64,000 bases of DNA from Cliona cf. orientalis (GCA_963930775.1 OZ005693.1:8802006-8866005), one strand, 5' to 3'; positions 9,661 to 21,601 are shown, counted from the first letter of the stretch. Numbers and translations are program-made. The notes: generated by a model not told the origin, from the sequence alone.

Positions 9661-12179
9661 AATCAAGAAAGCTATATTTGGAACAGAACTGTTGAACTTT
9701 TTCTAGGAATAGTCTAAACTGCATGTAGTGAGCAGTTTGTGCACTGAGATTATTGATTCCTCATTGAATTGTCCAACAAAAAAACTTTGATAGTCACAGC
9801 TATGTGGCTGTTGAGCTTCTATTGTACGCTCACCCATATAATATTATATACAGTGTGCATGGCGACTCAGATGAACAAGTACATGACATATAAGTAACTT
9901 TTTCCATATTCCTGCCTTTCATCGTTGTGGGACTTCATGTTCGGGGTATTATAGTGGACAGTAACATTAATTTCGATGCTTCATATGATAATAATAATAT
10001 TATTATGCTGCATGTAAACATTTCTGATAATTAATGTAGCGATATGATCTGAACAATCACTCTTCGAAGAAGGGTTGATCAGAGGAGATACAAAATGATC
10101 ATTTGCCTGCCCCCTAGGCCTGCCCTCCATGGCACATGTATAATATATTATATACTACACGATAGTTCATAGCCAACTACAGAGATTGTAAAGCACGTAC
10201 TCTGCATGCACTGGGTGATAAGCATGGCTGATAGAAAAAGTGCAACAAAGTAGCAATTTCCAACCTCTAAAATTAGCGATGTTATAAGGATATTAGAATC
10301 TCGGATTGAATCGTGAGGCACTTAGCTCCTCCAAGACCATGCTTTTAAAGTGCGATAATGGGTGATCATTATGGCGTTTGTTTCGCGAAAATTAGTGAAG
10401 TAGTTTAGGAGTTAGCACGCACACAAATTTCATTCCACAAAAATGCCATACAAAACATAATTTATGGGAATAAAATTCTTCCAAACAATACATTGCGTTT
10501 GCAACACCGCCCATATTATAGCCATCTGAATTTAATTTTCGTAAGAACGTAAGCTACACTTGGATCATTTCATTGATCCTAGGAAAATCAGAGGTGCTAA
10601 TTTAAAATTTGATGATAGTTCTTGGCCAAAATGCACATATATGTACAACTATGTGGGCTAAAACAGATAGCAACATAACCTATAACCAACGTGTATTTAC
10701 CCGTATCACAGGCAGGTGTTACCGTAGGAGAGCAAAGTCGATCTGCTCATAGCAGTATTATAGCAATAATAATAATTATTATTAACAATGAGCTTCACAA
10801 CTCCAGATACTATAAGAGTGTGGTGATGGAATTGTAGGGCAGATTTTTGATAGTCATAGTTCATGGGTACTTATTGCAGCTGACGATTAAATTTGGTGCA
10901 AGTTTCACATTTACAGCTTGTTCTGAAGTGAAGTTATTGACAAAAGAAAAATACCATCAATTTTTCTACTGTATAGTCTTCTATACTAATAGACTCTTAT
11001 ATAGAAATAGCATTGCAAATCACAAGTATGTCATATCGGGAATATTTCAAGCTCTATACAATCAGGTAGCTACATAAAAATTCAGTGGGTTTATCTTCTA
11101 CTACCAATTCCTGGCCTGGCCTACTTCTGTGAACACATGGCCTTTCTTGGTACCACCAAGGTACAGTGATAATTCCTGTGTTCTCTCTCTGTCTCTCTTC
11201 CTCCCTCTTTCCCTCCCCTCTGTGTTTGTCCATGAGGTAATGTGAATGTATACAGTCTTATTCCTCTAGACTAAGTTTGTTATCTCTGCCATGAGAATAT
11301 TTGCAGTACACTAATCAGGGAATTGAAGCACTTGTAGACTGGTAATCATGCAGTGCATATATACATGGTGTTATGTATTGCTGCAGTTAGTCGGAAGTCT
11401 ATTATTATTATTATTATTATTATTGGTTCCTTTCTTAACAATGTAAACTTAACTGATCATGAGACACGCAAGCTATAAAGCAAAATAAGCTATAATGCGT
11501 ATTTACCCGGATGTAACCTCAGTGCAGGAGAGCAAAATTGATCCGCTCACAGCAGTATTATAGCAATTAGCTAATGAGCTTCACAACTCCGGAAACATAG
11601 TAGCTAGAAGAGTGTGGTGATGGAATCATAGGGCAAATTTTGATAGCCATAGTTCGTGGGTACTTATTGCAGCCGACCATTAAATTTGGGGCAAGTTCCA
11701 CCTTTATAGCTTGTTCTAAAGTGAAGTTATTGACAATAGAAAAATACAAAGTTTTCTATACCAAAGGGGTAACCATCCCATTGCCTGTCCATGCAAACCT
11801 AATACCAGCAAAAGGCACAGCATGCACATGTGCATGTACATGTACGTACTACAGATTTACATACATGCCGCTTACCAGTGGCATGCATATGGTCGACTTG
11901 AGAGATGGTTCTTGAAAGCTGATCAACACAACTGGGCGATCAAATATCATGAGGTATCTGTGCTCCATGAGACTTCAGACTTTGCATGGAGTAGCTACAC
12001 AGATACACAAGTAAATCCATACATAGAGCAGTAGCAAGCTATACATGTACCGTATTGTCCTGAAAATAAGTTTCCTACCCTACTTTGATCCACACGTTCT
12101 TGCACAGGTATTTTTGCCTCGTTTAGCTATAAGGTGGGGAGAAAAGGAGAGTGGGGGGGGAAGGAACTGGCACACTTGC
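9661..12179. other. Gene-free stretch with an internal duplication
   Basis: A segment near 10689-10955 is repeated at about 11498-11747; both contain tgggtacttattgcagc and ttattgacaa. From about 11875 the sequence matches intron 10 of the demethylase gene (47590-47800), marking unit 0 of the segmental duplication. A run of att repeats lies at about 11401-11425. I see no protein-coding gene. Confidence 0.6.
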
Positions 12180-12370
12180 CTCTTGGAATCTTATCCACAT
12201 TGAAAAGCAGAAAAGCATCTCCTTCATTCCCTCCAGGGGGTAGATGGGAGGGGAAATTCTCTTCTCGGAGTAGCTATACGTAGTCCTTGGCGGCGAACCA
12301 GGTGAAGGCCTCGTAGCAAGGATGACGAAAGTTGATGGGCATGCCCAACCTCACCTCTATCTCATAAATC
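12180..12370 (-). pseudogene. Orphan copy of demethylase exon 10 (unit 0)
   Basis: It is colinear with native exon 10 (47860-48061) and recognisable over its whole length, but is 191 nt against 202 nt, so the frame is lost. The donor is changed from gtgagtg to gcaagtg. It lies far from the rest of the gene, left by the tandem duplication. Confidence 0.85.
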
Positions 12371-12631
12371 CTAGCAGAGGAGTAATAAGGATGAGCTAGC
12401 TACTCATTGCATGCTTCAGGCCTGGCTTGGAGAGGGGTTCTAGCACACCCCCCCCCCCCCCCACAATCCCCCACCCACCCACTTAACACCTGGATACACC
12501 ACTGCATGAATATGTAATGTATGGATACCATCCCAGTGTCTTCAGTGCCTGCCAAGACATACACAATGTCATGCTTCTACATGCACATCATGACATGTAT
12601 GCAGAAACATGGAAAGAGTAGATGTCGATAC

Positions 12632-12701
12632 CTGAGTTGTATAGCTATAGCTAGTATGGTATGGTGAGTCTTGAGGGGTCAGCACAGCATGGGGATCCAA
12701 C
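12632..12701 (-). pseudogene. Orphan copy of demethylase exon 9 (unit 0), internally deleted
   Basis: Both edges of native exon 9 (48474-48561) are recognisable, including the JmjC segment that carries the third iron ligand. The middle (ggaggaagtttccaccaaat in the native copy) is gone. Unlike units A and B, this copy extends to the exon's upstream acceptor side. Confidence 0.75.
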
Positions 12702-13804
12702 CTGAATAATACTACTGTAGAATCCTGTGATTCGATTCAGCTTCGAATGTCAATACTCAGGTTCAAACTTGAACTATCCCTCGAACTTGGTGTCCTGCAT
12801 TTGAGAAGACGTTCATGATCTAGCTACTCCCTAGAGAAAAGGTTCAATAAGGTTCAAGGAGTAGTTCATGCCCCTTGTATATGTACCTCCAACTGAATTA
12901 AGCATGAACTAGCTAGCTACTCCTAAAGAAAAGGTTCCATAAGGTTCGAGGAGAAATTCATACCCGGCCCCCAATTGACGTCAGTTCGAGGAGGTTTGAA
13001 TGTCAATACACAGGTTCGAACTTGCATGAACTACCCCTCGAATCTTGCATCCTAACTTTCATAAAAATTAATCAAGCATTTTTGCATGCAGTAGCTATAA
13101 TGCTCAGCAGCAAGGTTATCGGAACTATTGCATATAGCTAACAACATGCATGTTTGCGTAAGTGCAAATTTGACAAAAAAAATGCAAATTCAGTAAAATT
13201 TAATATTCAAACTTTTTGACTTAACATCGGCAAGTTTACAGAGTCAGTTAAGTTATCCACAAAGAGTCTTTAGTTGTTTCAGAATGGTCCTTCTCGGGAG
13301 TAACCAAGAGTCTATAGCTTAACTGTTTAGAATGTAGTATTGCTAATAATATTTTATTATTATGTGAATGGCTATTTGATGCAGCTGCATTGATTTATGC
13401 ACGCACTCTCATCCACTAATTTTGATAGGCACAGTAATATACCATGATCATTGGTTATTATCATGATAGCTAATGTCATAACAATGTAGATTCCATGCTA
13501 TTACATCTAGCTAGCTATCAGGGATATGCATATTTATTCTGTGTGGGGGTACGAGGCTACCACTCTATGATGGTGGTATGAATAATTATTTGAAGAGTTA
13601 ATGAGCTAAATCAACTTGGAATAATCCCTATAGCTATATACCCAATAGTGTTGCAGTATAATAATATTTACTATTATAGCATGAATATCATTATGATCCT
13701 ATACTATGTACGATTTTATTATTATGAATTAAATTAGTTATCACATGATCAGATAACTAAATAATATTATAACACCCCTTTTACCTACAAGCAATAGCTT
13801 ATAA
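12702..13804. other. Gene-free stretch before the kinase gene
   Basis: It contains a diverged duplication (about 12740-12803 and 12988-13053, both with gaatgtcaatac and caggttc). Otherwise it is AT-rich sequence without recognisable genes. The kinase promoter presumably lies in its right end, but no clear TATA box was identified. Confidence 0.5.
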
Positions 13805-16717
13805 ATGGCAGCCTTCACTGGATTTGATCCCTATAAACTGACTGGAGTTAGAGTGACAGATCAAAAGCTGGGACATGGCTCCTATGCCACTGTACTAGAA
13901 CTGGAGTACATGGGACTGAAATGTGCTGGCAAAAAGATCCATGAACTGCTATTGGAGCAAGGAGATGCCACCTACACTTTTCGCAGATTTGAAGAGGAAT
14001 GTAATCTACTCAGTCAAGCGCATCATCCTAACATTATTCAATTTCTGGGGGTCTATTTCCAGCAAGGAGTACCAGCACCCATCCTAGTCATGGAATTTCT
14101 ATCTACAAATCTCACTTTCTGCATCGAACAGTATGGCGTTCTCCCAAATGAGATCAGCTACTCCATCCTTCATGACGTGGCTTTAGGCTTATACTACCTC
14201 CATAGCCAAACTCCTCCCATCATTCACCGAGACCTCTCATCCAACAATATCCTCCTCACCCCCAACATAACGGCCAAGATATCTGATCTAGGGGTGGCCA
14301 GGATCCTCAACCTAACCCCTCTACAGGTCAGTCACATGACCCAGACTCCTGGCACCCCAACGTAGATGCCACCAGAAGTTATGCTTGCCAATCCCAAATA
14401 TGACGCAAGCGTTGATGAATTCTCATATGGCATTTTAATGATCCACACATTTAGTGGTAGGTGGCCAGAGCCACAGATTGGCCCAGTTCGCACTGAACCT
14501 GATGGCACAATGGTTCCTGTATCAGAAGCTGAACGACGTAAAGTGTACTTTCATGCCATTAGTATCGATCATCCTTTAATGGAGCTCATTCTGAAATGTA
14601 TCCATAATCACCCCAAGTCACGTGCTCATGCCAGTGAGATTGTGAAGCAACTAGAAGAGATGGTGTTGAAGTTTCCTGCCTCCTTTGCAAACCGATTGGA
14701 AATGCTGAAACAAATAGAAGAAGATAAGGTGGAGAAAAGCGTATTGATAAAGGAGGGAGAGAGAAAGGATAGGGTCATTCAACAAGGTAAAGAGCAAGTA
14801 TTGGTCTACAAAGAAAAACTTCATGCTAGTCTAGTAGAGAACAACGAAATAGTGCAGAAATTGGCCAACTTAGAATGACTCATTCCAGTGAAATAGAACA
14901 ACTTCGACTGCAAATAAGGGACATGAACACTCAAATGAGACTAGTCAATGTTAAAAAAGAGTTAAAGATTACAGAACTCAACCACAAGATTAGAGCCTTG
15001 GAAAATCAGGTAGGGAACAATAGCAAGATCCTGCTTGAAGAAAGAGAACAATTTGCTATGCAGCTGACAGAGAAACAACAGCAATACGAAGAACAATTAA
15101 GAAAGGAAAGAGAAATGAGTGAGATTCAGCTAGATAAAGAAAGGCAACAGTTCATTAATGAAAAAGAAGCTAATAGGAAACTGATGGCCAGTATACACGA
15201 TTTACAGGCAGAAGTATCAAAGTGTCGATCACAAGTAACCACTCTTCAAAGTACAATTTCAAAGTTTCAATACGATCTCATGGAGAAAAATACTTGCATA
15301 GAAATGAAAGATGCCTCTGCTAAAGTAAAAGATTCTGAAATTGTGGCAAAGAATAAAATTCTAGAAGAGAAAGATGCTACTATCTCTGAAATGAATAAAC
15401 AGCTCACCAACGCAAGAGGGTATCTAGCAACTATAAAGCAGGTAAGTGAGCAAGATTTATTTCCAATGTAATGTATGGTGATCACAGTGTTATGTTACTT
15501 GCTCATAATATGTTATTGTATATTAGAAAGGTATCTGAAATGTGTCTAGTATACTAGTATGGGGTAGTTGTGAATCTGAGTGTAGTCGTAACGTACGTTT
15601 AAGTGATGACAATAGCTGTGAGAAAACAATGAATATTCTCAGTGGACAACATCTGCTATAGAAAATAATTGTCTTTAGTGAATTACCGAGAATTATTACA
15701 GTTTTTGTTTTCAGTGAGCTATAGCTAATAAAATTTATTATACTATAATAGGTTCCACAGGCTTGCATATCATGGAAACAGTGTGCTGAGCTACCAATTC
15801 GGTTCCATATTGGTAGTACCACTGTGATCAATGCCAAGGTCTACTGTGGAGGAGGAGAGACCAATGATGATATTGACAAATACACTATCTACTGTTATGA
15901 TCCATCACGAGACAAGTGGGCCACTCTACCACCACTTCCTGTGAAATACTTCGGTCTGGGTCAAGTCAATGGCAAGCTAGTAGCTGTGGGAGGAGAGAAA
16001 GGGAGTAATCTTACACCTTGCCCAACCAATGAGGTGTACACATACAATGAGCGATCTCAAAAATGGAAACACACAATTCCTCCCATGTCAACAGCTAGAC
16101 ATTCCGTAGGTGTGTTGAGCCTTCAGTCAGCTCTTGTAGTGGCTGGGGGAGATAGAGCTCTAGGGTCATATATAGCTGCAGTAGAGATCTTCAAACTAGA
16201 TACTTCACAGTGGTACAGGACTGATCCACTACCAATAGCTTGCAGCAACTTATCACTAGTTGCTATTGGTAACACATGCTATGCACTAGGAGGATACAGA
16301 GATTCGTCCCTCAACCAAGCACTCTTTGCTGCAAATGATGATCTTCTTTGCAATGCTGTACCAGCCAACCAGACCACCCACAGTGGTAGCAGGACTAGCG
16401 ACACTCAATCAGCTTGGAAGACGCTACCCAACACTCCCATCTATCAGCCCACTGCAGCAGTGCTAGCTGGCAGTCTTCTTGCTCTAGGAGGACAAGAAAT
16501 ATCTGAAGGAGTGTTAGAAGGTGATATAAAGGAGATCTATGTTTACTCTCCCTCCACCAACTCCTGGATTTATATTAGTGATCTGCCTGCTCCACGATCT
16601 AGCACTACAGTTGCTATTCTGTCAAAGACCGAAATATTGGTGATGGGTGGCTGGAGTGAAGGTGCAAATGTGCAAACTATCTACATGGGTACATTTATGT
16701 GCACCATGAGCATATAA
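13805..16717 (+). pseudogene. Kinase-coiled-coil-kelch protein, interrupted
   Basis: Exon 1 is 13805-15441 and exon 2 is 15752-16717 (gcag/gtaagtg donor, aatag acceptor, phase 0). The N-terminal kinase is TKL-like: glycine loop LGHGSYATV (residues 22-30), lysines 43/44, HRDLSSNN (141-148), and DLG at 161-163 in place of DFG. A coiled coil of about 250 residues follows, then a kelch-repeat propeller encoded by exon 2 (repeated GG and W..LP motifs). Two lesions interrupt it. TAG at 14363-14365 lies in GTPT-stop-MPPEV, where related kinases have Tyr before the P+1 segment. A 1-nt frame change near 14870 ends the kinase frame at TGA 14876. Domain order resembles kinase-kelch fusions of sponges. 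It is probably a recent pseudogene or a null allele; sequencing error at two sites is less likely. Confidence 0.8.
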
Positions 16718-16775
16718 TTATTATCATCACAGATCTAACAATGTAGACCATGATCAGGTAGATTTATAAGTTTGT

Positions 16776-17093
16776 GTTAGATTTAGAGTTGATCATGTAC
16801 TATAATGTATGGCAAACAGCATTCTATATATACAAGAATAAAGAGATAAAGAAAGTCGACACTGTATGGTTACATCGATATCACAGTAATGCCAAAAAAT
16901 TTAATGAATAATGACACTCTGTACCTATTCCAAAGTTTGGGGGATGAAATTGGCCAAGTGTATCTATTGCCCAATTTTACTTGATGCATTCACATTAATT
17001 TGGCGTAAAAGTGTACTGACTAGATATGACAGGAATGAAGTAAGGGTAATATAGAAAGAAAATAATAATTAAATCTGCCATGCTATATACAGT
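16776..17093. other. Unit A left edge, copy of demethylase 3' flank
   Basis: From about 16776 the sequence matches 38600-38915 (tataatgtatggc, aagagataaagaaagtcga and other blocks), the region just downstream of the demethylase stop codon. aataaa at 16837-16842 could serve the kinase gene as a polyadenylation signal. This is the left boundary of segmental duplication unit A. Confidence 0.65.
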
Positions 17094-17215
17094 TTAGATT
17101 TTCCACCTCCCAGATCTGCCGAGGCCCATGATCTTTCCCAGTCTCTGTTTAGGAGTGAGAAGTTTGGACTTTGGTCTAGAGGCTGCCAATACAGCACCCA
17201 CTGCATTAGCTGCAG
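17094..17215 (-). pseudogene. Orphan copy of demethylase exon 18 (C-terminal exon, unit A)
   Basis: It is 122 nt, the same length as native exon 18 (38916-39037). It is still open and ends in a stop codon, with conserved TPKQRLGKIMGLGRSG. Only a few substitutions separate it from the native exon (for example the last residue Ile instead of Val). It could in principle be spliced as an alternative 3' end, but it is more than 21 kb beyond the native last exon. Confidence 0.8.
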
Positions 17216-17376
17216 CTAGAGGGATGAGGCGGTGGGAGAGGGGGAAGAGAGAGAGAGGAATCATAGCATATCAGGAGGTATTTCAGAGTCATGTCAGCTA
17301 GCAACAGGGGATACATTATGATAATAATAATATGTATTAATAATAAATGAAATTAACAAATGTTAATTGGCGTTAC

Positions 17377-17521
17377 CTGTAGCTCTTGCTCTTTGTGTGG
17401 GTAAATTATCCTTGTTCCCGCTGTCACTAATTCCACTTCCCCCTTCACCAATAATCTTCAGTGCTCCTCCCCCCAGCACAGGGTTGATAGGAGATATCTT
17501 GGCCACTGGCACTGGCTGGAC
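17377..17521 (-). pseudogene. Orphan copy of demethylase exon 17 (unit A), open
   Basis: It is 145 nt, identical in length to native exon 17 (39137-39281), with intact splice sites and reading frame (VQPVPVAKISPINPVLGGG). With the exon 18 copy next to it, the unit A terminal exon pair is still translatable. The following 17522-18199 is intron-like sequence with no gene. Confidence 0.8.
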
Positions 17522-18199
17522 CTGAGAATCGGGTGAGATATTATTCTATTATTACACAATGTCATACTGTAATGTCGCTATACAGTATAATAAAAAATGC
17601 CAGTATGGAAGTAGTGCGTAATTAGGGCAATGCGCATGTTAGCTAATCCTTCAGGTCAAAATTTGTTTGGTACATCAATAGTCATGTCCATGCATGTCAA
17701 AGAACATTGTTCCCACATGCACATCTTACAACTATATTATTATAGCTACTTAATTGCCAACGATAAGCCTACTGCCTCCCTGAGTCAGTGTTGATGCTGT
17801 AGTAGTCATACATGTGCTATATATGCTGATTTCATTATCCCAGCAAAGTCCTTAACTGCCGGTTGGATGTGGGTATTTAGGCTGCAATGCATGGGTTGTT
17901 TTTAAATCACTGTAGCTGTGGGTGCATGGATTAAGCAATGCCTATTTGGATAAAATAAAGAAATTTCCCAAGACTGCTTTAGCACTCCAAGCTTATAAGC
18001 CCCTTGGTGCCTTGATATGGCTGGCCCACCTAGTGCTGCACTGCATTAACAAGGGAAAAACAGTTTACTATAATTGCACGTATAGCACATTACTAATTTT
18101 AATAAACTTTCATAATTCATCTCCATAACATGATTGTATAGATAGAGCTGTTTATGACATGCTGGTTACTAATTGCAATTGTATACTCTTGACAACAAC

Positions 18200-18237
18200 G
18201 TGACCAGATATATTAAAGGGTACATGATCACTTAAGT
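18200..18237 (+). promoter_or_regulatory. Conserved upstream block of the membrane-protein genes
   Basis: gtgaccagata followed by acatgatcacttaagt lies just before the start codon. The same two blocks precede the paralogues at about 29671-29707 and 39941-39984, while sequence further upstream is less conserved. It is likely a core promoter or 5' UTR element; the role is inferred from conservation only. Confidence 0.45.
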
Positions 18238-18247
18238 CAATCAAAAT

Positions 18248-19771
18248 ATGGCTGCATTCAAAATTAGTGCAGTAACTACTATCAATGTGTTTCTACTGCT
18301 TATTGCGATTATTCAAGACTGCAAGTCAACCTGCCCACTATGGCATGTGGAACGTAAAGGAAAATGCAACTGTGCCGACAAGCTAGATGGATTGATTGAA
18401 TGTGATAGTGGCAGGGACACCTTGAATGTAACAAATAGTATGTGCTTAACATGGGATAATAAAACTGATTCCGCTACTTTCAGCTATTGTCTTTTCACAC
18501 CAATAGACCACGCAGTATGCAAAAGGGGCTACTACGAGATTTCAACAAATTTATCTGGTCCAGCATTAAACAAGTGGATTTGCGGCAGATTGAATCGCCA
18601 GGGAGCCCAGTGTAAGCACTGTATCAGTGGCTATGGACCCGCAGCCTTATCTGATGCAGTATCTTGTGCTGACTGCTCAAAGAATCGGCACTTGTGGATC
18701 TTAAACTTACTACTACAACTTTTCCTACTGACCATAATGTTCACTGCAATTATGGTTTTACGAATCAAAGGCACTACCAGTCCGTGGAATGTCATCATTA
18801 CCTATAGTCAGCTAGTAGTGAATGTACTGATGTATGACGTATATTTAAGCAGATCTATCAGTTGCTACATTGGAACCAAAATGACTGTTGTCATAATTAC
18901 AATCTTAGGTATAACAAACTTGGACTTTTTTCGTCTAGTTATTCCACCACTGTGCATCAGCTCCTCACTGAAAACGATCGATACTCTTTTCTTTGACTAT
19001 ATCATAGCCTTGTACCCCATCTTATTAACTATAATGTTGTTTACATTGATCCAGCTTCACGATCACAACTGCAAGATTGTAGCCATGCTAAGTCAACCAC
19101 TGCAAAGGATATTTCATATGAGGTGGGATGGAAAGCAGTCGATTCTCAGCACATTTGCCACTTTTCTACTTCTGTCCTATTCAAAGCTACTCTTTGTATC
19201 GTGTAATTTTCTTTTCGCTGTGCAATCTTACATGTACAATAGCACGGGAGATCTCATTCCTGACAGTATAGTTCTGCTACATGACCCAAATATTCCGTAT
19301 TTGAAGTACGAGCATGCTCCCTATATCCTTACTGCACTATTAGTAGTCACAATATTTATCCTTTCACCTCCATTAATTCTATTATTGTATCCGACTCGTC
19401 TCTTTAGAAGGCTACTTTCATGTTGTGGATTTCAACGATGGGACATTCTACACATGATCATGGACACATTCCAAGGCTGGTATAAAGATGGAACTGAAGG
19501 TACATATGACTACAGGCCACTATCAGCTCTCTACATGCTACTGAGGGTTGGATTGGTTGGAGAGTTTCTGACTGTGATTGCCTTAAGTCCTCAGAGTAAT
19601 GGTGATCTAAAGTGGTTCATAACTGGTTACTTCCACGTTGTACTGGGATCTCTTTTCCTGATTGCCAAGCCATATAAAAAGAAATGGATGAATAATATTG
19701 ATGGATTGATTTTGACAGCCGTTGGAATCTATTGCTGTTTTAAACTGTTTAAAGACAATCTCAGATACTAG
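18248..19771 (+). CDS. Multi-pass membrane protein, unit A copy
   Basis: An intronless frame of 507 codons. An N-terminal signal peptide (about residues 1-27) is followed by an extracellular Cys-rich part of about 120 residues (CNCADKLDG, CGRLNRQGAQC, CKHCISGYG, CADCSKN) with several N-glycosylation sequons. Then come about eight or nine hydrophobic segments from residue 148 to the end. A conserved C-terminal signature includes FQGWYKDGTEGTYDYRPL and AKPYKKKWMNNIDG. I do not recognise a named family. The layout (Cys-rich ectodomain, multi-TM, KPYK..N..D near the end) resembles large uncharacterised invertebrate families with possible TRP-like topology, but function is unknown. Paralogues at 29719 and 39997 are roughly 95% identical by eye. 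It lies between copies of demethylase exons 17 and 16, on the opposite strand. Confidence 0.85.
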   Translation: MAAFKISAVTTINVFLLLIAIIQDCKSTCPLWHVERKGKCNCADKLDGLIECDSGRDTLNVTNSMCLTWDNKTDSATFSYCLFTPIDHAVCKRGYYEISTNLSGPALNKWICGRLNRQGAQCKHCISGYGPAALSDAVSCADCSKNRHLWILNLLLQLFLLTIMFTAIMVLRIKGTTSPWNVIITYSQLVVNVLMYDVYLSRSISCYIGTKMTVVIITILGITNLDFFRLVIPPLCISSSLKTIDTLFFDYIIALYPILLTIMLFTLIQLHDHNCKIVAMLSQPLQRIFHMRWDGKQSILSTFATFLLLSYSKLLFVSCNFLFAVQSYMYNSTGDLIPDSIVLLHDPNIPYLKYEHAPYILTALLVVTIFILSPPLILLLYPTRLFRRLLSCCGFQRWDILHMIMDTFQGWYKDGTEGTYDYRPLSALYMLLRVGLVGEFLTVIALSPQSNGDLKWFITGYFHVVLGSLFLIAKPYKKKWMNNIDGLILTAVGIYCCFKLFKDNLRY

Positions 19772-19844
19772 CAGAAAACTATTGCTGAGTATCTGTGCCT
19801 ATAATTATTAACAGCAAATTTACACATATATACCAACTGTTTAC

Positions 19845-19886
19845 CTTCTCTCCAGCTGATGTCTCTCTCTCCTGCTCCATCTTTAG
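19845..19886 (-). pseudogene. Orphan fragment of demethylase exon 16 (unit A)
   Basis: The first 42 nt match the donor side of native exon 16 (41998-42146). The rest of the exon is deleted and the sequence jumps to the intron part tgattagacaatagaaatgc seen on the other side of the native exon. Confidence 0.75.
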
Positions 19887-20032
19887 TGATGTGATTAGAC
19901 AATAGAAATGCTGATACACGTACCATATTATATAGCACAAGTCTTAAATATGTGGTTTAATGGGCCAAATTGTGTATATCTATACTCCTACTGTACCGTA
20001 TTATATATGCACATTCAATGATATATGTTATT

Positions 20033-20425
20033 ACTCCGCACGCATGCACAAGGGGTAAAGCAATCAGTTTGTCCATCTGTCGTCATCGTCATCAGCACGA
20101 AAATCGCCATATCTTGTGTTCTAGGCATCAGTGCGTGCTGTAAGTACAACCAATTGGTAGAAAACGGTGAAAAACTGGTTTGTACGCCCTTCAAATTGCT
20201 CAAAAAGCCTTATGAGCATTATAAATCGTGCATTTTCTGTTCACCATGCCTGTGGTTTATCAATCACACTCACTCTATCAGTATATTATTTATATTATGC
20301 CGATGCAACTGCGTATGCTCAAGTTCAGTCTTGGAAAGGGTCATCAAGTCATAAATCAGCTCTATGTGTTGCAATACTACGCTACAGAGCACACAGGGTA
20401 TGTGCTCTACGAGCTCTAGTTAGGA
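20033..20425 (+). repeat. Dispersed repeat R1, copy 1
   Basis: A repeat of about 390 bp beginning with a cgcatgcacaaggggtaaagc block and ending with a gagctctag block. Other copies are at 22245-22585 (inverted), 24856-25262 (inverted), 31944-32340 and 33350-33515 (inverted, partial). Its start carries gtcgtcatcg-like trinucleotides. Small open frames inside it are not conserved as proteins. Confidence 0.75.
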
Positions 20426-21506
20426 AGGTAGAAAAACTTTGTAAGATAGCTACTTGCAACGTTATCTGCCAGTATGTACTACCAGATACTCTATTAGGAA
20501 TGTTGAACTATACTTGTACATGCAAATGTGTTCCGGGAGGATGACGTAGACAATACGTGAGTAAACGAATCTGAGGTCATGTATAGGTGAGTAGAGCAGG
20601 TGTGTCCCATCCAGGCCACCATAGTACCATGCAGCTTTAGTATAATTATAGTTGTACAGCTACAGTCTAGGTTAATTTACATAACACCCATGCACTTAAA
20701 GTACAAGCCTGATGATATTGATAGCCTTGATTACAATTTGTCTATGTCATCCTACCAGACGCTATTACTATGTTTGTACTGTAGTTCGACACTCCTATCT
20801 AATCTACTCCTGGTACTAATTATCCCATGAGTTTTCATGATTATGGTAACAATATGTATGTATATTATTATAGCTGCTAGCTCTACATAAAATTGTAATA
20901 CAGTTAAAGTCTATGCAGCTACTGTTATAACAGTCATGAGATCTCATGGCACAAGTGGTACTAAAAGTACAACTATATAACAATACAGCTGTTTATGATG
21001 ATGGGAGAGGTAGTGTGCACAAATGAGGCAACCCACATTAGTTGAATCTCAGATCACCCACTTGCTTTCTTGTGGCATGCATGTATATAGACTAATTACA
21101 TATACATGGAATTGTTCTACTGGAATGCCGTACGCGGAATAGGGGCTCTACACTGAGCCCAAAATAATTATGGAGGAATACATGAGGTGAAATATGTGAA
21201 ATGACCACAAAATGTAATTGCTATCTTTTATAGTGAACTACGTGCATACATATATGGTATTAGTCACGATATACATTAGCATGGATGGAGGCTACTGCTG
21301 TGCATACATGTACAACTGTATACTAATGATCCATGCATATATTTTGAGGGGGCGGGAAGGGGTGACAGACATAAACAGGGAAGATTCCCTGCTTGTTTGT
21401 TAACTTAACTTAAATGCATAAAATACGTATTGTTTTGTACTACATGCACACATAAAGCATAGCAGAGGTAGCTACATGTATTATGCACATACATTGTTTA
21501 GCCAAC
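20426..21506. other. Copy of demethylase intron sequence, no gene
   Basis: It matches 32340-33330 of unit B closely (catgcaccc, tatggaggaata and atatttgaggggg blocks). I see no RNA gene or protein. Confidence 0.55.
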
Positions 21507-21601
21507 CTTGTGGAGTCCAAAGTTCATCATTATCTTTGTTTCGTTGACCACGCCGCCCTGCTGATGTAGCATCTGATTCACTCACCAGACTGGGATATAC
21601 A
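21507..21601 (-). pseudogene. Orphan copy of demethylase exon 15 (unit A)
   Basis: It is colinear with native exon 15 (42798-42890, 93 nt) but 95 nt long. Two extra bases (ta) near the acceptor side break the YPSLVSESD frame. Flanking intron sequence is conserved too. Confidence 0.85.

Noticed and set aside
12451-12471. Homopolymer C/G runs (also 38197, 55690, 56620, 61329, 61434) as functional elements
   Set aside because: More likely simple-sequence expansion; lengths are also error-prone in assemblies.
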